A stretch of 64,000 bases of DNA from Hygrophila difformis (Eukaryota; Streptophyta; Magnoliopsida; Lamiales; Acanthaceae). The DNA lies in contig JAOANR010000003.1 of assembly GCA_030278955.1 (NCBI GenBank), positions 57,777,628 to 57,841,627 of the forward strand, in the 5' to 3' direction. The notes below the pieces were generated by a model. That model did not search any database. It saw nothing but the letters and a program-made list of their open reading frames with translations, and was not told the DNA's origin. Positions 1-11,489 of the stretch are shown here, one piece after another (within the stretch, counting starts at the first letter, position 1; each line of letters opens with the position of its first letter). The position numbers were made by a program, and so were the translations under genes.

Positions 1-1150
1 GGTCCATCCAATTGCATGTACATATTTCTTGAGAATGTCTACCAGAGCTTTTTCTTGTTCTTGTGTCAGCTTAGCCGACACAATTACCGGTAACTTTTTA
101 TGTTCAGCGAGAAAAACGTACTTAAGATGATCCGGAAGTATTTTAAGTTCAAGCTCTGGCGGACATTCAACGGAAGGCAGTAATTTGCGAGAAATGGATG
201 GGGGGTGAAAGATCAGATTTACCTTCAGGACCATGTGTCAGTACAGGGTCCACTTCCTCGTCCATGGTGCTCTCCTCCTCCTCCGGAGTGAATTCAATAC
301 CGTTGAACTCTTCAAGGTCCCCAGTCATAGGGTCCTCAAAGTGCACGTCATTGCAGCTTTGCTCGGCACCAGCAGGCGTCAGTACCTGTTTTGAAACTTT
401 GTCCGACATCACAGTCACAGAGTCAATGCTCTCATCCTCACTCCTACCATCTATTACATCAAACTTGGAACAAGTTTCCTCAGACGGAAACTTCTGCAGT
501 CTGCCCATGTTCAAATTTAGCTCCTCTTCTCCGACACGGAGCTTGATTTGACTTGATCGAGCGTCTATCAGTGCACCACCCGTTGAAAGGAAGGGGCGGC
601 CTAGAATCAGTGGCATCTCATAATCCTCCTCAATGTCAAGAATGATGAAGTCGACAGGAAAGAGAGTCCCTCCCATCTTGACGATCACGTCCTTCAGTAT
701 CCCGACTGGGTGAGTAATCGACCGGTCTGCCAGTTGTAGTTTCACTCCCAAGTGAAGACGTTTTGCCATGGCGAGTGGCATAACGTTGATGCTGGATCCC
801 AAATCGCATAACCCGTTTCCAACATTGGTCTTCCCAATGTGGACTGGCAGTGTGATACTGCCCGAGTCTTCCTTTTTCTCCGGTAGCACTCTCTGGAATA
901 TGGCACTGCAGCTGCTGTTTAAGACCACCACTTCATCCTGCTCAAATTTCATTCTCCCTGAAATCATTTCTTTAAGAAATTTAGCATAGACGGGCATTTC
1001 TGAAATCATTTCGACCAGGGGAATAGTGATCTCAACAGCTTTCAATTTTTCTAAAAACTTTTTACATTTTTCATCTTGTTCCTTATTTTTAAGACGTGCA
1101 GGGTATGACACCATTGGCATGTACTTATTATTATCAATTTTTGGTGGCAA
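1..1150 (-). pseudogene. Athila-like element 1: aspartic protease and start of the RT linker
   Basis: The minus strand encodes a retropepsin-type protease of a Ty3/gypsy polyprotein. The active-site region reads [20 protein letters not shown], the plant Athila/Tat form in which the usual DTG is DLGSS. Downstream is the flap/ILG block PLILGRPFLSTGGALIDA. An open frame covers 167-1150. Bases 1-166 continue in another frame with residues matching the PELELK..LPDHLKY linker that precedes reverse transcriptase in the intact element at 48928-54570, so RT lies left of the window. Frame changes around 166 and 1151-1262 show decay. Family assignment is secure from the protease block and from the tRNA-Asp primer site at 3343-3360; activity is not expected. 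Confidence 0.85.
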
Positions 1151-1261
1151 AGGGAAGAAAGTTGTACCTTCACCTGTAACTTTAACAGCTTCAATTGCAG
1201 CTTCAGCCTGCGAATTGGCTGCATCCGATTTGTCCTTTACCAGCTCAGTACCTTCATCTCC

Positions 1262-1468
1262 TTAAATCTTTTCCTTTTTCCTCTCATCCTCCACTGATTC
1301 CATTCCTTTCACAGCCTTTTTCTTTCCGGACCCAACAATTCCTTTCAGAGTCTTACCTCCCCGCAATGTGATTGCCTTACATTGCGGGTTGGTTTCAGTA
1401 CTACTCGGCAGTGTTCCCTTCCCCCTGTTTTGCAATTCCTTAGTCAACTGAGTGACCTGTGTCTCCAC
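1262..1468 (-). pseudogene. Athila-like element 1: gag-protease spacer fragment
   Basis: This short frame contains [20 protein letters not shown], the conserved block between nucleocapsid and protease in plant Athila-type polyproteins; the intact element in this window has [20 protein letters not shown] at the matching place. It was originally continuous with the protease frame downstream and the gag frame upstream but is now separated from both by frameshifts and stops. It has no independent function. Confidence 0.75.
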
Positions 1469-1489
1469 ATTTTTTATAGATGGCTGTAA

Positions 1490-3220
1490 TTGTTGGTTTA
1501 TCTCCCTTTAATTGGAAATAAACTCAGTCATCATACTCTCCAGACGGGACGGTGGTTTTTGGTTGAATTGCTGGTTCTGATCAGGTTGGGCTTGGAAGTT
1601 TTGGAAATTTTGGCCTTGGTTTTGGTTGGGTCTTTGTTGGATGTGGGGCTGGAAGTTCTGATTTTGGTTCTGGAAGTTTTAGACTCTTTGCTGAACAAAT
1701 CTCGGGTTCTGTTGTGGGTTATGGTGGGCAAACTGGGTAGGCTGATTTGGCTGAGAAAACAAATGCGCATTGAGTGCATTGTTATTGAAATAGGAGAGGT
1801 TTGGGTGGCGGTTCTGGAAATTCCCGGCATAGTTACAGCTTTCGGTAGCTATCTGTTGGCATGCGTCAGTTGGATGTGGTCCCTGACATAGCCCACAAAC
1901 AGCTTCCAATTGTTGTGTTTGTACTTGGCTAGATGATGCTCCCGCTTGAGAAGTACCTGCTCCTTTTCCTTGGTTCAGCTGAATCGCGGCTACCTGTTCC
2001 TGCAATTTTTCAAAATCTGTTTTCCCCTCACTTACAGCAAAAACTTTCCTAGGAGGATCCACTTTCCTCTCATCATTTTTCAGAACTAATCTGTTAACAG
2101 ACATGGTTTCGATCTTTGCCCATGCTTGATCCATGGGCAAATGGAGTAGGTGTTTCCCTCCCGCTGCATCTAGCATCATTCGCCATGAATGGGTGAGTCC
2201 ATTGTAAAATTTTCGCAACTGCTCCCATGGTTGATATCCATGTTGCGGGCATTTCCTCAAGAGGTTGAAGAACCTCTCCTTTGCATCGTATAGTGACTCG
2301 TCCGGCTTCATATTGAATTCACCGATTTTTGGTCATCCTTCTTCCACCTTTGCTTCGGGGAAGTACTTCAACAGAAAACTCCTCACTAGATCTGCCCATG
2401 TGCTCCTTTGGTTGATAGGCAAAGATTTGTACCCATCCCTGGCTCCACTGAATAAAGAGAAAGGAAATAGCATCAGTCTAATAGCATCAGGGGACACCCC
2501 CTGATTTTTTATTGTGTCACAGAGCTCCAGAAAAGTTTGAAGATGATCATGAGGGTCCTCATGATTTGCACCGCAAAATTGATTGTTCTGCACCAAGTTA
2601 ATGAGTGCAGGTTTTAGTTCGAAATTGCGTGTGGCGATGGGTGCTCTCCCGAGCCTGTTCAAATAGGGCTCCACAATAGGCTGCATAAAGTCAGTTGCTG
2701 CCTGCTGTTGCTGATTTCCTTGCTCTGCCTGATTTTGATATTGCTGGTGGTAGTTGGGATTTTGCTGGAACATGTTGGGATCATGTGGGTTGTTCTGAAA
2801 CTGGTCTTGATTGAAGGGTTGATTCTGGTATTGCTGGTTTTGCATGTTTTGGTTTTGGTTGTTATATTGGTTCAGAGGTGGTGGCGGTTGGTGGTATTGC
2901 TGATAATGTTGCTGATTAAGATTAGGTAGATTCTCCTCCTCGTTTCCACGATTCGGATTTTCTACTATATCTCCATCAGCCCCATTACCTGGATTATTTA
3001 ATGGTTGGTTGTGGATGGGTGGTTGGTTGATGGGTAAAATCACGGGAATGTCCTGGTTTTTTGTCATATCAGATAGGTCACTGCTTGTGGTTTCGGGTGA
3101 GGTACGAGTCTGTGCTTCCCGTTCCTTTCTCAGTCTTGCTTGTGCCCTTAGCTGTTGAGCAGTCCTTTCTATTTCTAGATCGAACGGTAGCTCAGGCAAT
3201 GTATCCTTCCTCCGTTGCAT
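1490..3220 (-). pseudogene. Athila-like element 1: gag, broken by stops and frameshifts
   Basis: Reading from 3220 leftwards, gag starts MQRRKDTLPELPFDLEIERT and runs through a Q/N-rich stretch into the retrotransposon gag domain (FLELCDTIKNQGVSPDAIRL, then LLKYFPEAKVEE). An in-frame UGA at 2333-2335 interrupts it, probably from a deleted base plus a compensating A in an A-run, because the same frame resumes as MKPDESLYDAKERFFNLLRK. A CX2C zinc-knuckle-like segment (CGLCQGPHPTDAC) follows near 1880-1910. The last part, 1490-1679, is in another frame. Gag would form the particle and package RNA. The N-terminal LPF..ELERTA block is also found, in a shifted frame, upstream of the gag-pol at 48928-54570. 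Confidence 0.85.
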
Positions 3221-3342
3221 AAGTAGTTTATATCACAACTTGACAGTACCTGCACAACCCCCAGGTTAGTAATGGTTCAAGAGTATATACTATCTATGAG
3301 TAAATCAGGAGTGTAATTCTCTTAATAAACGGCGCTGCATCC

Positions 3343-3360
3343 TCCGCGGCAACGACGCCA
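3343..3360 (-). other. Primer-binding site of element 1 (tRNA-Asp type, two mismatches)
   Basis: The minus strand reads TGGCGTCGTTGCCGCGGA directly next to the LTR edge at 3361. It differs at two positions from the tRNA-Asp complement TGGCGCCGTTGCCGGGGA found at 54835-54852. This fixes the element's orientation and shows that 3361 onwards is the 5' LTR. Confidence 0.85.
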
Positions 3361-4262
3361 TGAAACTTTTGACAATTTTCCACTATATGAGTATTTTCTG
3401 AAAAGAATATAATCCCGGTTTAATTTTATTTAATGAAAACAATTATGAAGATGGAGTTGGGATTATGGATATATTTATAGGTTGTCACGTTTTTATATAC
3501 TCATGTAGGAAACTGTGGCCCGAAAGCGTACGGTGTCAAAAATTGCAGTAATTTATAGTAAGACCGGATCGTTCACTGGAGGATGTGCGATAGAAGCAGG
3601 GCCCACGTCGTTTACTAAGATTTTCCACTCGGTTACTCGTTTCAAGCTTGTGTTTGGTTTTAGAACTACTTGACATAATTTAAACTAGATTATGAAAGCA
3701 ATAAAATTATTTTACAAAGCATAATAAATTTATTCTAAACAGCAATTAAATTTATTCTAAGAAAGCAACATAAATTATGCTAAGAAAGCGGGTAAAATTA
3801 CTCTACGAAAGCATGTAAAATTATGCTACACTATCTATAAAGCAAATTTAAAATGTGACAGAAGGGACAGGAAGAAAATAATGAAGATTGGAAAAGATTT
3901 CAGATGGAACAATAATTAAACTTCCATTTTTGTTACACAGATCTTTATTTGGGATAATCTATCAGTTAGCTAACTCTCATGCTTTCTAAACTATGTTCCC
4001 TTTAACAGACAGGTACTTACAATAAGAATTTACATGCTCTTAAGACATCAACATCTAAGATACCACAGATTAATAACTGCACCTGCTGAGGTATGTTAAC
4101 TTTCCATGGTGGATAAGCAACACCTAACATATCATTAGTTGATATGCCAAGCACTCCTATCATTCTCCCTGTCACACCCAAAGTCCAAATTAAACCCCGA
4201 ACTAATCCATAACTCTTAAACCTTATATACGGCGGCCAACCTCTAATTCTCCCCAGTGTCCT
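3361..4262 (-). repeat. LTR A of element 1, first segment (U5 side)
   Basis: The plus strand starts TGAAACTTTTGACAA at the primer-binding site, the same terminus as LTRs B (4263), C (26366) and D (27901). It holds the conserved U5 block CGAAAGCG.ACGGTGTCAAA near 3521. The LTR is cut at 4262 after ..CCAGTGTCCT, where LTR B was inserted, and resumes at 17067. Together the two segments give an LTR of about 4.65 kb, very long for an Athila relative. No genes lie in this stretch; the ORF at 4017-4286 crosses the LTR boundary and is not credible. Confidence 0.85.
4258..4262. repeat. Target-site duplication of solo LTR B, left copy
   Basis: The five bases GTCCT lie left of LTR B. The right copy at 17067-17071 is GTCTT, one C/T transition apart. 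Joining the flanks restores continuity with the homologous stretch in LTR B (..CCGAGTGACCTCTATAAAAG near 5110). Confidence 0.75.
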
Positions 4263-6256
4263 TGAAACTTTTGACAGATTTCCCACACGAGTATTTTTGA
4301 AATACGTCCAGTTTGAACTTATTAAATGAAAAGAGTTATGATTTATGGACGGGGTTTAAGGATATATTAAGAATGTCACATTTTTATTACTCGTGTTAAG
4401 CAACTGTGGCCCGAAAGCGCACGATGTCAAAAATTGCAGTAATTTATAGTAAGACCGGATCGTTCACTGGAGGATGTGCGATAGAAGCAGGGCCCACATC
4501 GTTTACTAAGATTTTCCACTCGGTTACTCGTTTCAGGTTTTGCATTGGTTTCTAACAACTACTAGACATAATTTAAACTAAGTTATGAAAGCAGTAAAAT
4601 TATTCTACAAAGCATATTAAAATTATTCTAGCAAGCAACTAAATCTATTCTAAGAAAGCGATAAAAAATATGCTTAAGAAAGCGGTTAAAATTATTCTAC
4701 GAAAGCAGATTTAAAAAGTGACAGAAGGGACATGAAGGAAATAATAAAGGTTGGACAAGATTCAGATGAAACACAATTAAACTTCCATTTTAATTACACA
4801 GATCTTTGGTTGGGATAATTCATCAGTTAGCTAACTCTCATGCTTTCTAACTATGTTCCCTTTAACAGATAGGTACTTACAGTCAGAATTTATATGCTCT
4901 TAAGACCTCAATTTCTAAGATACCACAGATTAATAACTCCCCCTGCCGAGGTATGTTATTTTTCCATAGTGGATAAGCAACACCTAACACATCATTAGTT
5001 GACATGCCAAGTACTCCTATCATCCCGCTTGTCACACCCAATAGTCTAGATAAAATACCGAACTAATCCACAACTCTTAAACCTTACAACCGGCGGCCAA
5101 CCTCTAATTCTTCCGAGTGACCTCTATAAAAGCATTTAAACGAAAGCGGTAAAGTAAACAGTAAAGAAAGCATTTAAAAACCTATCACTCGGAAGCCTCA
5201 AAAGCTATCTCATTCCGTTAGCATAAAAGAGCTCCTGGTTTCGATGACCAGATGCAGATTTAGAACTTCCCAAATATCAGTAAGCCACAGGGCTTATAAC
5301 ATCCGGTTAGTTATGAGATACAAACTGAGTGGAACAGACCTGGGAAGATCTATTCCGAATGTACTCACTCAAGACTCAATTATAGGCTTTGGCGGAAGAA
5401 GATAGTAGTTGAAAGAACACTCAACCTCTACCTTAGAAATTAACCAAGGCCTACATGTTGTTCCTCTAGTATTATTTATCACATCTTATCCGAATCCAAG
5501 TGAACACTGATTCGATACAATTCTTAATAGAAGATTTCCAACACACAATAATTTTGAGAAAACAATTGATATTTGAAAATCATTCCTTACACATGTACTA
5601 GACTCTCGGTTAAAGCACAGATCCTTTCAGTCTAGATGAGACCTAATCGCTGACTCTGTTTCTAGTTTCCCAAAATCAATCCCCAGTAGAAGACGAATTA
5701 GTCATAACTGTGAATTTATCCCTTACTTAGATCCGGATTTTATAAAGTAATTTTTGCGGAAATTTATTATGCAGCATCTGATTTAAATCAAGACTTCTAT
5801 GTCCAAGGAGAAGGATCCCCAAAATATTATAGACCACAATATCTACATAATAATATCATGCATACATGTATATGAGAAGTAAAATAAAATACCCCAAAAT
5901 ATATGGTGGGGTTAGACAGAATTTGATATACAAAGATGGATTAGCCTTGAGATAAGAAGAATTGGCTAAAAGAGTGCCAGAATTAACTGGGGTTATCTGG
6001 AATGCAAACATCTGCCATCTAGTTCCCAATTATTCCAGATGGAATGGTTTTTACACAGTAAGAAATCCTTGATGACAGTGATCGCTACCATCAAGAGTCA
6101 TACTATCCATGAGAGAGTAAAAACCCACATGTTTTCTTACTACAGTACTATTATAACAATGTTGATCGACAATGTTTAACATTACTGTGGCTCAAAATTC
6201 AGGTTGAAATTAAGATAAAGAGAAGAAAATTGTATTTAATTAGGATTTGGCTGAGT

Positions 6257-6394
6257 GGCTAATCGTTATCCCCGTGAAGGGACCTTTTTGCCGTAGCTTC
6301 CACCAATCACTAATCAGACCATGCAAAATAACGAGTAATAATTAATACACAGAAGACGAGCTAATCGTTATCCCGGTGAAGGGACCTTTTTGCC
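6257..6394 (-). repeat. Duplicated leader motif in LTR B
   Basis: Two near-copies of about 35 bases (6257-6292 and 6359-6394) share GCTAATCGTTATCCC and GTGAAGGGACCTTTTTGCC. LTR A has the same pair (18198-18334). LTRs C and D carry a different version of both copies at the homologous place. Confidence 0.8.
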
Positions 6395-6640
6395 AACATT
6401 GATCTGTGATATCTCTTATTACACGTTCATACACACAATTAACGAGAAAAGATGAAATTAAAAGAATGCTTTCGGGTATTGTGTAAGTATCAATCACACA
6501 ATAATTTAGACACTGATGGTTGAGATGTGTAATGGATAAAGTTAGGTGTGTTGGGCCTAAGCCCAATACACCCATGCAACTTACACAACTCAGGAAGATA
6601 AAATATTTTTGGAGTTTTTAAAGAATAGAGAGGGGAGGTT

Positions 6641-7115
6641 AATTCGGTCTACTGCAATATAAACCGAATTGCCTATGCATGAAAAATGAAGTGTTATCTT
6701 ACCCAATTAATCATAGTAAGGTTGGGAAATAACATCATCTAATTCGGTTTGTCAAGCAATTCGGTATAGACCGAATTGAACAAACCGAATTGATGGGGTT
6801 ATCCCCTTACTCAAATTTGGCTAAGGCATTTGCTTCAAAATGAGTGTTTAATTCGATTTACCAGGATAATTCGGTGTAGACCGAATTGCCAAACCGAATT
6901 GGTTTAACAAGAAAAATAAACTATGGCATGAAGGGATGATAATGCATACAATGATGTTTCCAAGTCAATTCGGTCTATGTGTGCAATTCGGTATAAACCG
7001 AATTGCATAGATCGAATTGCATGGGAACTTTATGAGGATGTGAACAAACATTTTTATCATGCAATTCTGTCTTCATGGGCAATTCGGTATAGACCAAATT
7101 GCCTTAAACCGAATT
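6641..7115. repeat. Palindrome cluster 1 of LTR B (arm AATTCGGT)
   Basis: Five units spaced about 100 bases apart. A typical unit has four half-sites in the order > > < <: an outer arm AATTCGGT, an inner 20-bp near-palindrome such as AATTCGGTATAGACCGAATT, then the outer partner ACCGAATT. Outer stems extend with unit-specific matching bases, for example TTTGT/ACAAA at 6741-6792 and CTATG/CATAG at 6964-7019. It lies in the transcribed leader, downstream of the LTR TATA box. Confidence 0.9.
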
Positions 7116-8006
7116 ACATTACATTTTCTCATGTGTATTTTTTTTATGTTTACAAATATCACTGCGGTTTCTAAGTTGATGTGGTTTATGATAGATGAGA
7201 TTGACCCCATCACTCATTTCACATCAATGTCATCTCGCAGCCATACTTGTAAATATTTTGTGGTTATCCATAATCATGCATGTTCAGTGGATAAAAGCAT
7301 GGAGTAAAACCTAAAGCTACAAACAAATAATTCAAAGAGTGAAAAACCTAAAACAACTATAATTCTAAGAACATCATGCATAAAAGAATAAGAACACTTA
7401 AATTATCTAAGGCAACATAAACAAGAAATCTAAGCAAGGAAATTAAAATAAAGCATGTAAACCTATTTCTAAGAAGCCTTAAATTAACTAAACACCTAAG
7501 AACACTTATTTGAGCTCTAAGGCATAAAAACACACCAAAAATCCACTTAACATGCACTTATTAAGAATGAAAGCCAACTAGAAACATATTAAATGTGACC
7601 TAGTTGGAACAAACATTCATTCTACCATATTTATTGCTAAAGAAAGCATTTAAAGAGTGTGAAACACCTGAGCCAAAATCCATTTCTTGAAATTTTCTTT
7701 GCATTAAACACTTGAAAACAAAGTAAATAACCCAAAACCATCATTAGATTGAAGGTTGGGTTCATTCTAACTACAAAGCATTTTAAAAATATGGAAAATG
7801 GCTACTCTAAGTGGTAGTAACAGCTTTACAAATTAAACTAACATCAAAGCAGCAAAAACTAATCTAAAGTGCATAAAAATAATCTAACTAATCTACCTAC
7901 CTAACCCTTAAGGGGTGAAGAACTTAGTACCCCTTGTCCTCTCCAATTATTAGGTTTGGAACTGTATTCTGTGTTCTGAGATATCTTCAGTGTTGGTGAG
8001 AATTGG

Positions 8007-8016
8007 CTTTTATATT
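8007..8016 (-). promoter_or_regulatory. TATA box of LTR B with upstream TGGGCY motifs
   Basis: The minus strand reads AATATAAAAGCC at about 8005-8017. Immediately upstream (8033-8051) are two TGGGCT/C motifs of the plant site II type. LTRs A, C and D have the same arrangement, which supports a Pol II core promoter reading leftwards. Confidence 0.65.
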
Positions 8017-8046
8017 TGTTCTTCAAAACCTTAGGCCCATCAGAGC

Positions 8047-8051
8047 CCATT
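8047..8051. repeat. Target-site duplication of the chromovirus-like element, left copy
   Basis: CCATT at 8047-8051 is repeated exactly at 16289-16293. The uninterrupted sequence is visible in LTR A near 19990 (GGGCCCATTAACAGTAGCAT). Confidence 0.95.
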
Positions 8052-8675
8052 TGTAACACCCCGGATTTGATAACCCAGGCCGGGATGTCACCGCCACACC
8101 TCCCAAGTAAGACACGACTTCATTCGAGCTCACTTGAAAGATGCAAGGCTAAGGGTATAAAATAATTTTAAACAACCAAGTCCGGAAATACTTATATTTA
8201 AAAATAATAATCATCCATACACACAGCGGAAATATAAGTTGTGCAGCGGAAATAAAGTATAAGGGCCGACATGGCCAAAACACGGGTTAAACAGGCCCGT
8301 TCATACTATAGTCTAATGCAAATTTAAAATAAAGTGTTCCCAAAAATTCCCATGCATGCACGTGCTCAGTATAATCCATATGCTCTGTAGGAAAAAGAAG
8401 GAAATGGTTTGGGTCAGCAAAACGTGCTGAGTAAGTTAACACCTAGCATGACTTAGGGGTTTCAAAACCTTTAATTAAATTTAATAAAAACATGCTTGTA
8501 GGTAATACACGATTTACTTAATCATCCACTAATAATTAAATAGCATAATTTAAAACAAAGAAAATATTCAATGATTTCAGGATTTGGTATTTCAAGGATT
8601 TCACTCTTTCACTTTTGTTCGATATGATCTAGTATAATATGTTCTCGGGAAAATGGACCTGCAAGAATTTAAACG

Positions 8676-9097
8676 CATCCTAGGGAATCAAACCCGTAGG
8701 ATCAACACACGTCCTGGGGAATCGAACCCGCAGGGACTCAAACGATCGCCCTTGGGGAATCGAACCCGCAAGAACTCAAATACATCCTAGGGAATTGAAC
8801 CCATAGGAATCAACACACATCCTGGGGAATCGAACCCGCAGGAAAACAAACGATCGCCCTTGGGGAATCGAACCCGCAAGAACTCAAATACATCCTAGGG
8901 AATTGAACCCATAGGAATCAACACACATCCTGGGGAATCGAACCCGCAGGAAAACAAACGATCGCCCTTGGGGAATCGAACCCGCAAGAACTCAAATACA
9001 TCCTAGGGAGTTGAACCCATAGGAATCAACACACATCCTGGGGAATCGAACCCGCAGGAAAACAAACAATCGCCCTTGGGGAATCAAACCCGCAAGG
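8676..9097 (-). repeat. Array of twelve tRNA T-arm / B-box-like hairpins (3' LTR)
   Basis: About 35-base subunits occur in three alternating types, giving a higher-order unit of about 107 bases. On the minus strand each subunit contains GGTTCGATTCC, GGTTCAATTCC or a one-base variant, which fits the Pol III B-box consensus GGTTCRANTCC. Flanking bases pair around the TTCRATT loop (CCTG/CAGG, CCTA/TAGG, CTTG/CAAG), so the stems covary between subunits. A thirteenth, degenerate unit lies at about 8650. No A box or acceptor stem is present, so these are not tRNA genes. Confidence 0.9.
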
Positions 9098-10997
9098 TAA
9101 GAACACATTTCGCAAGTTTCACAAAATTCTCAAATATAACTTACACAAGTCGCTGTGTTACTCCATAATTAATTAAAAATTCATTTTAAGTCCGAAAATT
9201 TTGAAATTTCACCGGTAACTCTAAAACACAGAGACGAACAAGTTTCATGTTTTACGTTTCTCGATCCGAGTTAAGGAAATGAGTCAAAAATCAAGTCGTT
9301 CCCATAAGTAGTATGCTGTCAGGTTTCAGATTCGACACCATTCAAATATTCGACTTTTTAGCATACCAAATGGATTCCAAAAATTCTGAAATTTTATATG
9401 CACACATTAGACATAATTATCTACAACTTTCATTTAGATTGCAAGGATCAATTCGGACTCAAAGATATAGAAACAGGCTCATCAAGTTCGGACATCAACA
9501 CCTTCAGATTTCCAAAAGGGTTTTTCAATGCAGTTTGTGTTCGGATCGTTTTGGGATAGCAAACGTTGATGAAAATGGCTGAAATTTTTACACAACTTAG
9601 ATTAAGGTGTTAGGATCAAAAGTCTAGTTTTGAGTTTTTCGGTTTGAATTCTTGAAGTAGGGTTTTTGGTCCAATTTCAAATCTGTCACAGTTTCAAGTT
9701 CGACTTTTAGGGCAGGTTCATTGGAGGCCATTTTCAGATATCAAAACACAATGGAAAATTATGAAAATTTTACACAAACTAGATCTATGTCTTAGGAACG
9801 TTTTTCATGTTTTGAGTTTTTCCGTTTGAGCAGTTTTAAGTGTTCGAAAAATTCGCACCAATACGCTACGCCGGGGGTTTTTCGCGTTGACAGATTTTGA
9901 GTTTCTAAATCTCTATGTTTGGTTGCATTTTAAGTAACCCAAAACCAAGTAAGCATTAACTTACAGTGGGGATGATGTCTAGGAGGTCACGGGGTCGTCC
10001 GGAATCCTGGGGATGTCACGAACGAATCTCATCAAGTCGGTTTCCTCTTCCAACGTCCACGAACCGAATCCGCAAGTAAAAATCCTTAGTTAGATTCGAT
10101 TTTTGGATTCAAAAAGGTGTAGATAAACTCAAATACTACTTACCAATGTCCTAGGGGTCTGTCTTCTCCTTCACAAGTCCTTCTTGTTCGGATTTCGTCG
10201 TCGGAACATCAAGAACGCAATGGATTTCGGGGTTTTCGACTTTGGGAGGAGTTGGAGAGAATGTGAGGAGAAGATGGCTGCTCTAGGGTTATATTTTTCG
10301 AATTTAGGGTTGGGGAGCAGTCTAAGGTCGTCCCACATATCCTTCCATAGCCCGGGATTGAGTTTCCATCATCGGGGGTCGAAAATATGGCAAGAAGATC
10401 GTCGGAACGCGTTGTTGCCATTTTTCTGGGGGGTCACGCGGTTATGGCGGGCCCATACGCTAAACACCGCGCGGCCAGCGCGCGGCCTCCGCCTGGACCT
10501 CGGTCCGGGCGGGTCCGTGCGATCCGATCGGGCCTTTTCTCCTCTCTTTCGGACTTCTGTGCTCCTACGTTTTCGGGCTCGATTTTTCGGGTCACTCTCG
10601 GATTATAAATTCTTATCTTAAATTAATCTCGTCTCGAGTTAATCCCGTACTTGAAATCTTGAGTCCGTTGCATTTGGATTCGTCGGCTTCTAATTCGTTG
10701 TCTTTTGACTCCCGTGCAACAATTTATCTAATTAATTTATTTCCAACTTCACGGGTTCCTGGAATTAAAATTCTTTTCTTTCTTGAATTTAGTTTCAATT
10801 CTTTTGACTCGATTTCATGGAATGTCTTCGGGCTTCCTTTCCCTCCTTTATTCCATTTTGAGTTTTTGAATCTATCGGCGTTTCATTTCTAAGCAATAAT
10901 TTATTGTGATAAATTATTTTCTTCTTCTCGGAGATATTTCAACCTTGATTTGATTAAGAAATAAATTTTATTCCTTTGGACGCCGATAAAAATCCCG

Positions 10998-11022
10998 GGT
11001 ATTACAGTCTACCCCCCTTAAG
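10998..11022 (-). other. Fossil LTR end and polypurine tract inside the 3' LTR
   Basis: CCCGGGTATTACA ends at 11006 like an LTR terminus and is followed by GTCTACCCCCCTTAAG, which on the minus strand is a purine-rich tract resembling the functional one at 11301-11316. The same arrangement is at 15981-16005 in the other LTR. It marks an older LTR boundary now buried about 290 bases inside the LTR. Confidence 0.75.
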
Positions 11023-11026
11023 AATC

Positions 11027-11044
11027 AACTTCGTCCCCGAAGTT
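11027..11044. repeat. Hairpin with TCCC loop beside the fossil polypurine tract
   Basis: AACTTCG-TCCC-CGAAGTT is a perfect 7-bp stem a few bases past the fossil polypurine tract. A hairpin with the same loop but an unrelated stem lies at 11321-11340 beside the functional tract. In the other LTR the copy near 16008 has its loop changed to TCCG. Confidence 0.8.
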
Positions 11045-11300
11045 GGGTGTTAGCTTCTCGCGAGCTTGGAACTAAGGTCCTTTCTATTTTGTGCTATTGT
11101 TTGAATGCGTGATTGTATGTGTTGTTGTTCTTGATGTTGTTTGCATTATTTTATTATATTGTTTGACTTAACCCATAATTAAAATTTCCAAGTTGCCTAC
11201 GTACCCTGTGAAGGAATCAAGTCATTACGTAGTTCAAAACAATTTGAATTTGCTTATTCGAAATACAAAATATTCGGAATAGAATATTCGGGTCGTTACA

Positions 11301-11316
11301 TCCTCCCCCCCTTAAG
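11301..11316 (-). other. Polypurine tract of the chromovirus-like element
   Basis: TCCTCCCCCCCTTAAG on the plus strand is a purine tract on the minus strand, directly upstream of the 3' LTR in element orientation. It would prime plus-strand DNA synthesis. Confidence 0.85.
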
Positions 11317-11320
11317 ATTA

Positions 11321-11340
11321 CAGTTATGTCCCCATAACTG
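11321..11340. repeat. Hairpin with TCCC loop beside the functional polypurine tract
   Basis: CAGTTATG-TCCC-CATAACTG is a perfect 8-bp stem with a 4-base loop, at nearly the same distance from its purine tract as the 11027-11044 hairpin. Confidence 0.85.
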
Positions 11341-11489
11341 CCTATGTATTATTCGCAAACATGTTCGGGTATCGTTGCCCATGATCCTTCCTCATTGAGC
11401 TGGCAGGTCAGCTTGATCGATGTCGTTCAATCGTCCTATGGCTCTTCTGGTTGGGGGTTTACCAAATCTAGCCTCTTCTCAATCCTCTC

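Larger units (their letters stand above)
4263..8051 (-). repeat. Solo LTR B, segment 1
   Basis: Begins TGAAACTTTTGACAGATTTC and follows LTR A closely through 5100-6600. It contains the conserved U5 block at 4411-4430, the duplicated leader motif at 6257-6292 and 6359-6394, palindrome cluster 1 (6641-7115) and the promoter region near 8010. It is interrupted at 8051 by the chromovirus-like element and resumes at 16289. Total LTR B without the insert is about 4.56 kb. No internal region belongs to it, so it is a solo LTR left by LTR-LTR recombination. I see no protein-coding gene here. Confidence 0.85.
8052..11300 (-). repeat. 3' LTR of the chromovirus-like element
   Basis: It runs from TGTAACACC at 8052 to CGTTACA at 11300. 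Content: the B-box-like hairpin array (8676-9097), a GC-rich stretch at about 10440-10540, a weak TATA-like ATTTATAATC on the minus strand at 10601-10610, and a fossil LTR end plus polypurine tract at 10998-11022. ORFs of 65-145 codons on either strand in the LTR (for example 10184-10621) have no recognisable domain and I do not call them genes. Confidence 0.9.

Noticed and set aside
4017..4286. 89-codon minus-strand ORF
   Set aside because: It spans the boundary between LTR A and the inserted LTR B and has no homologous open frame in the other LTRs.
8676..9097. Regular ~35-base repeats that look at first sight like a CRISPR array or a tRNA gene cluster
   Set aside because: There are no unique spacers between constant repeats: the whole unit repeats in a 107-base higher-order pattern inside an LTR. 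There is no A box, anticodon arm or acceptor stem.
10184..10621. 145-codon ORF on the plus strand, nearly identical to 15167-15604
   Set aside because: It lies in the chromovirus LTR opposite to the element's direction. The duplicate exists only because the LTR is repeated. No known domain.
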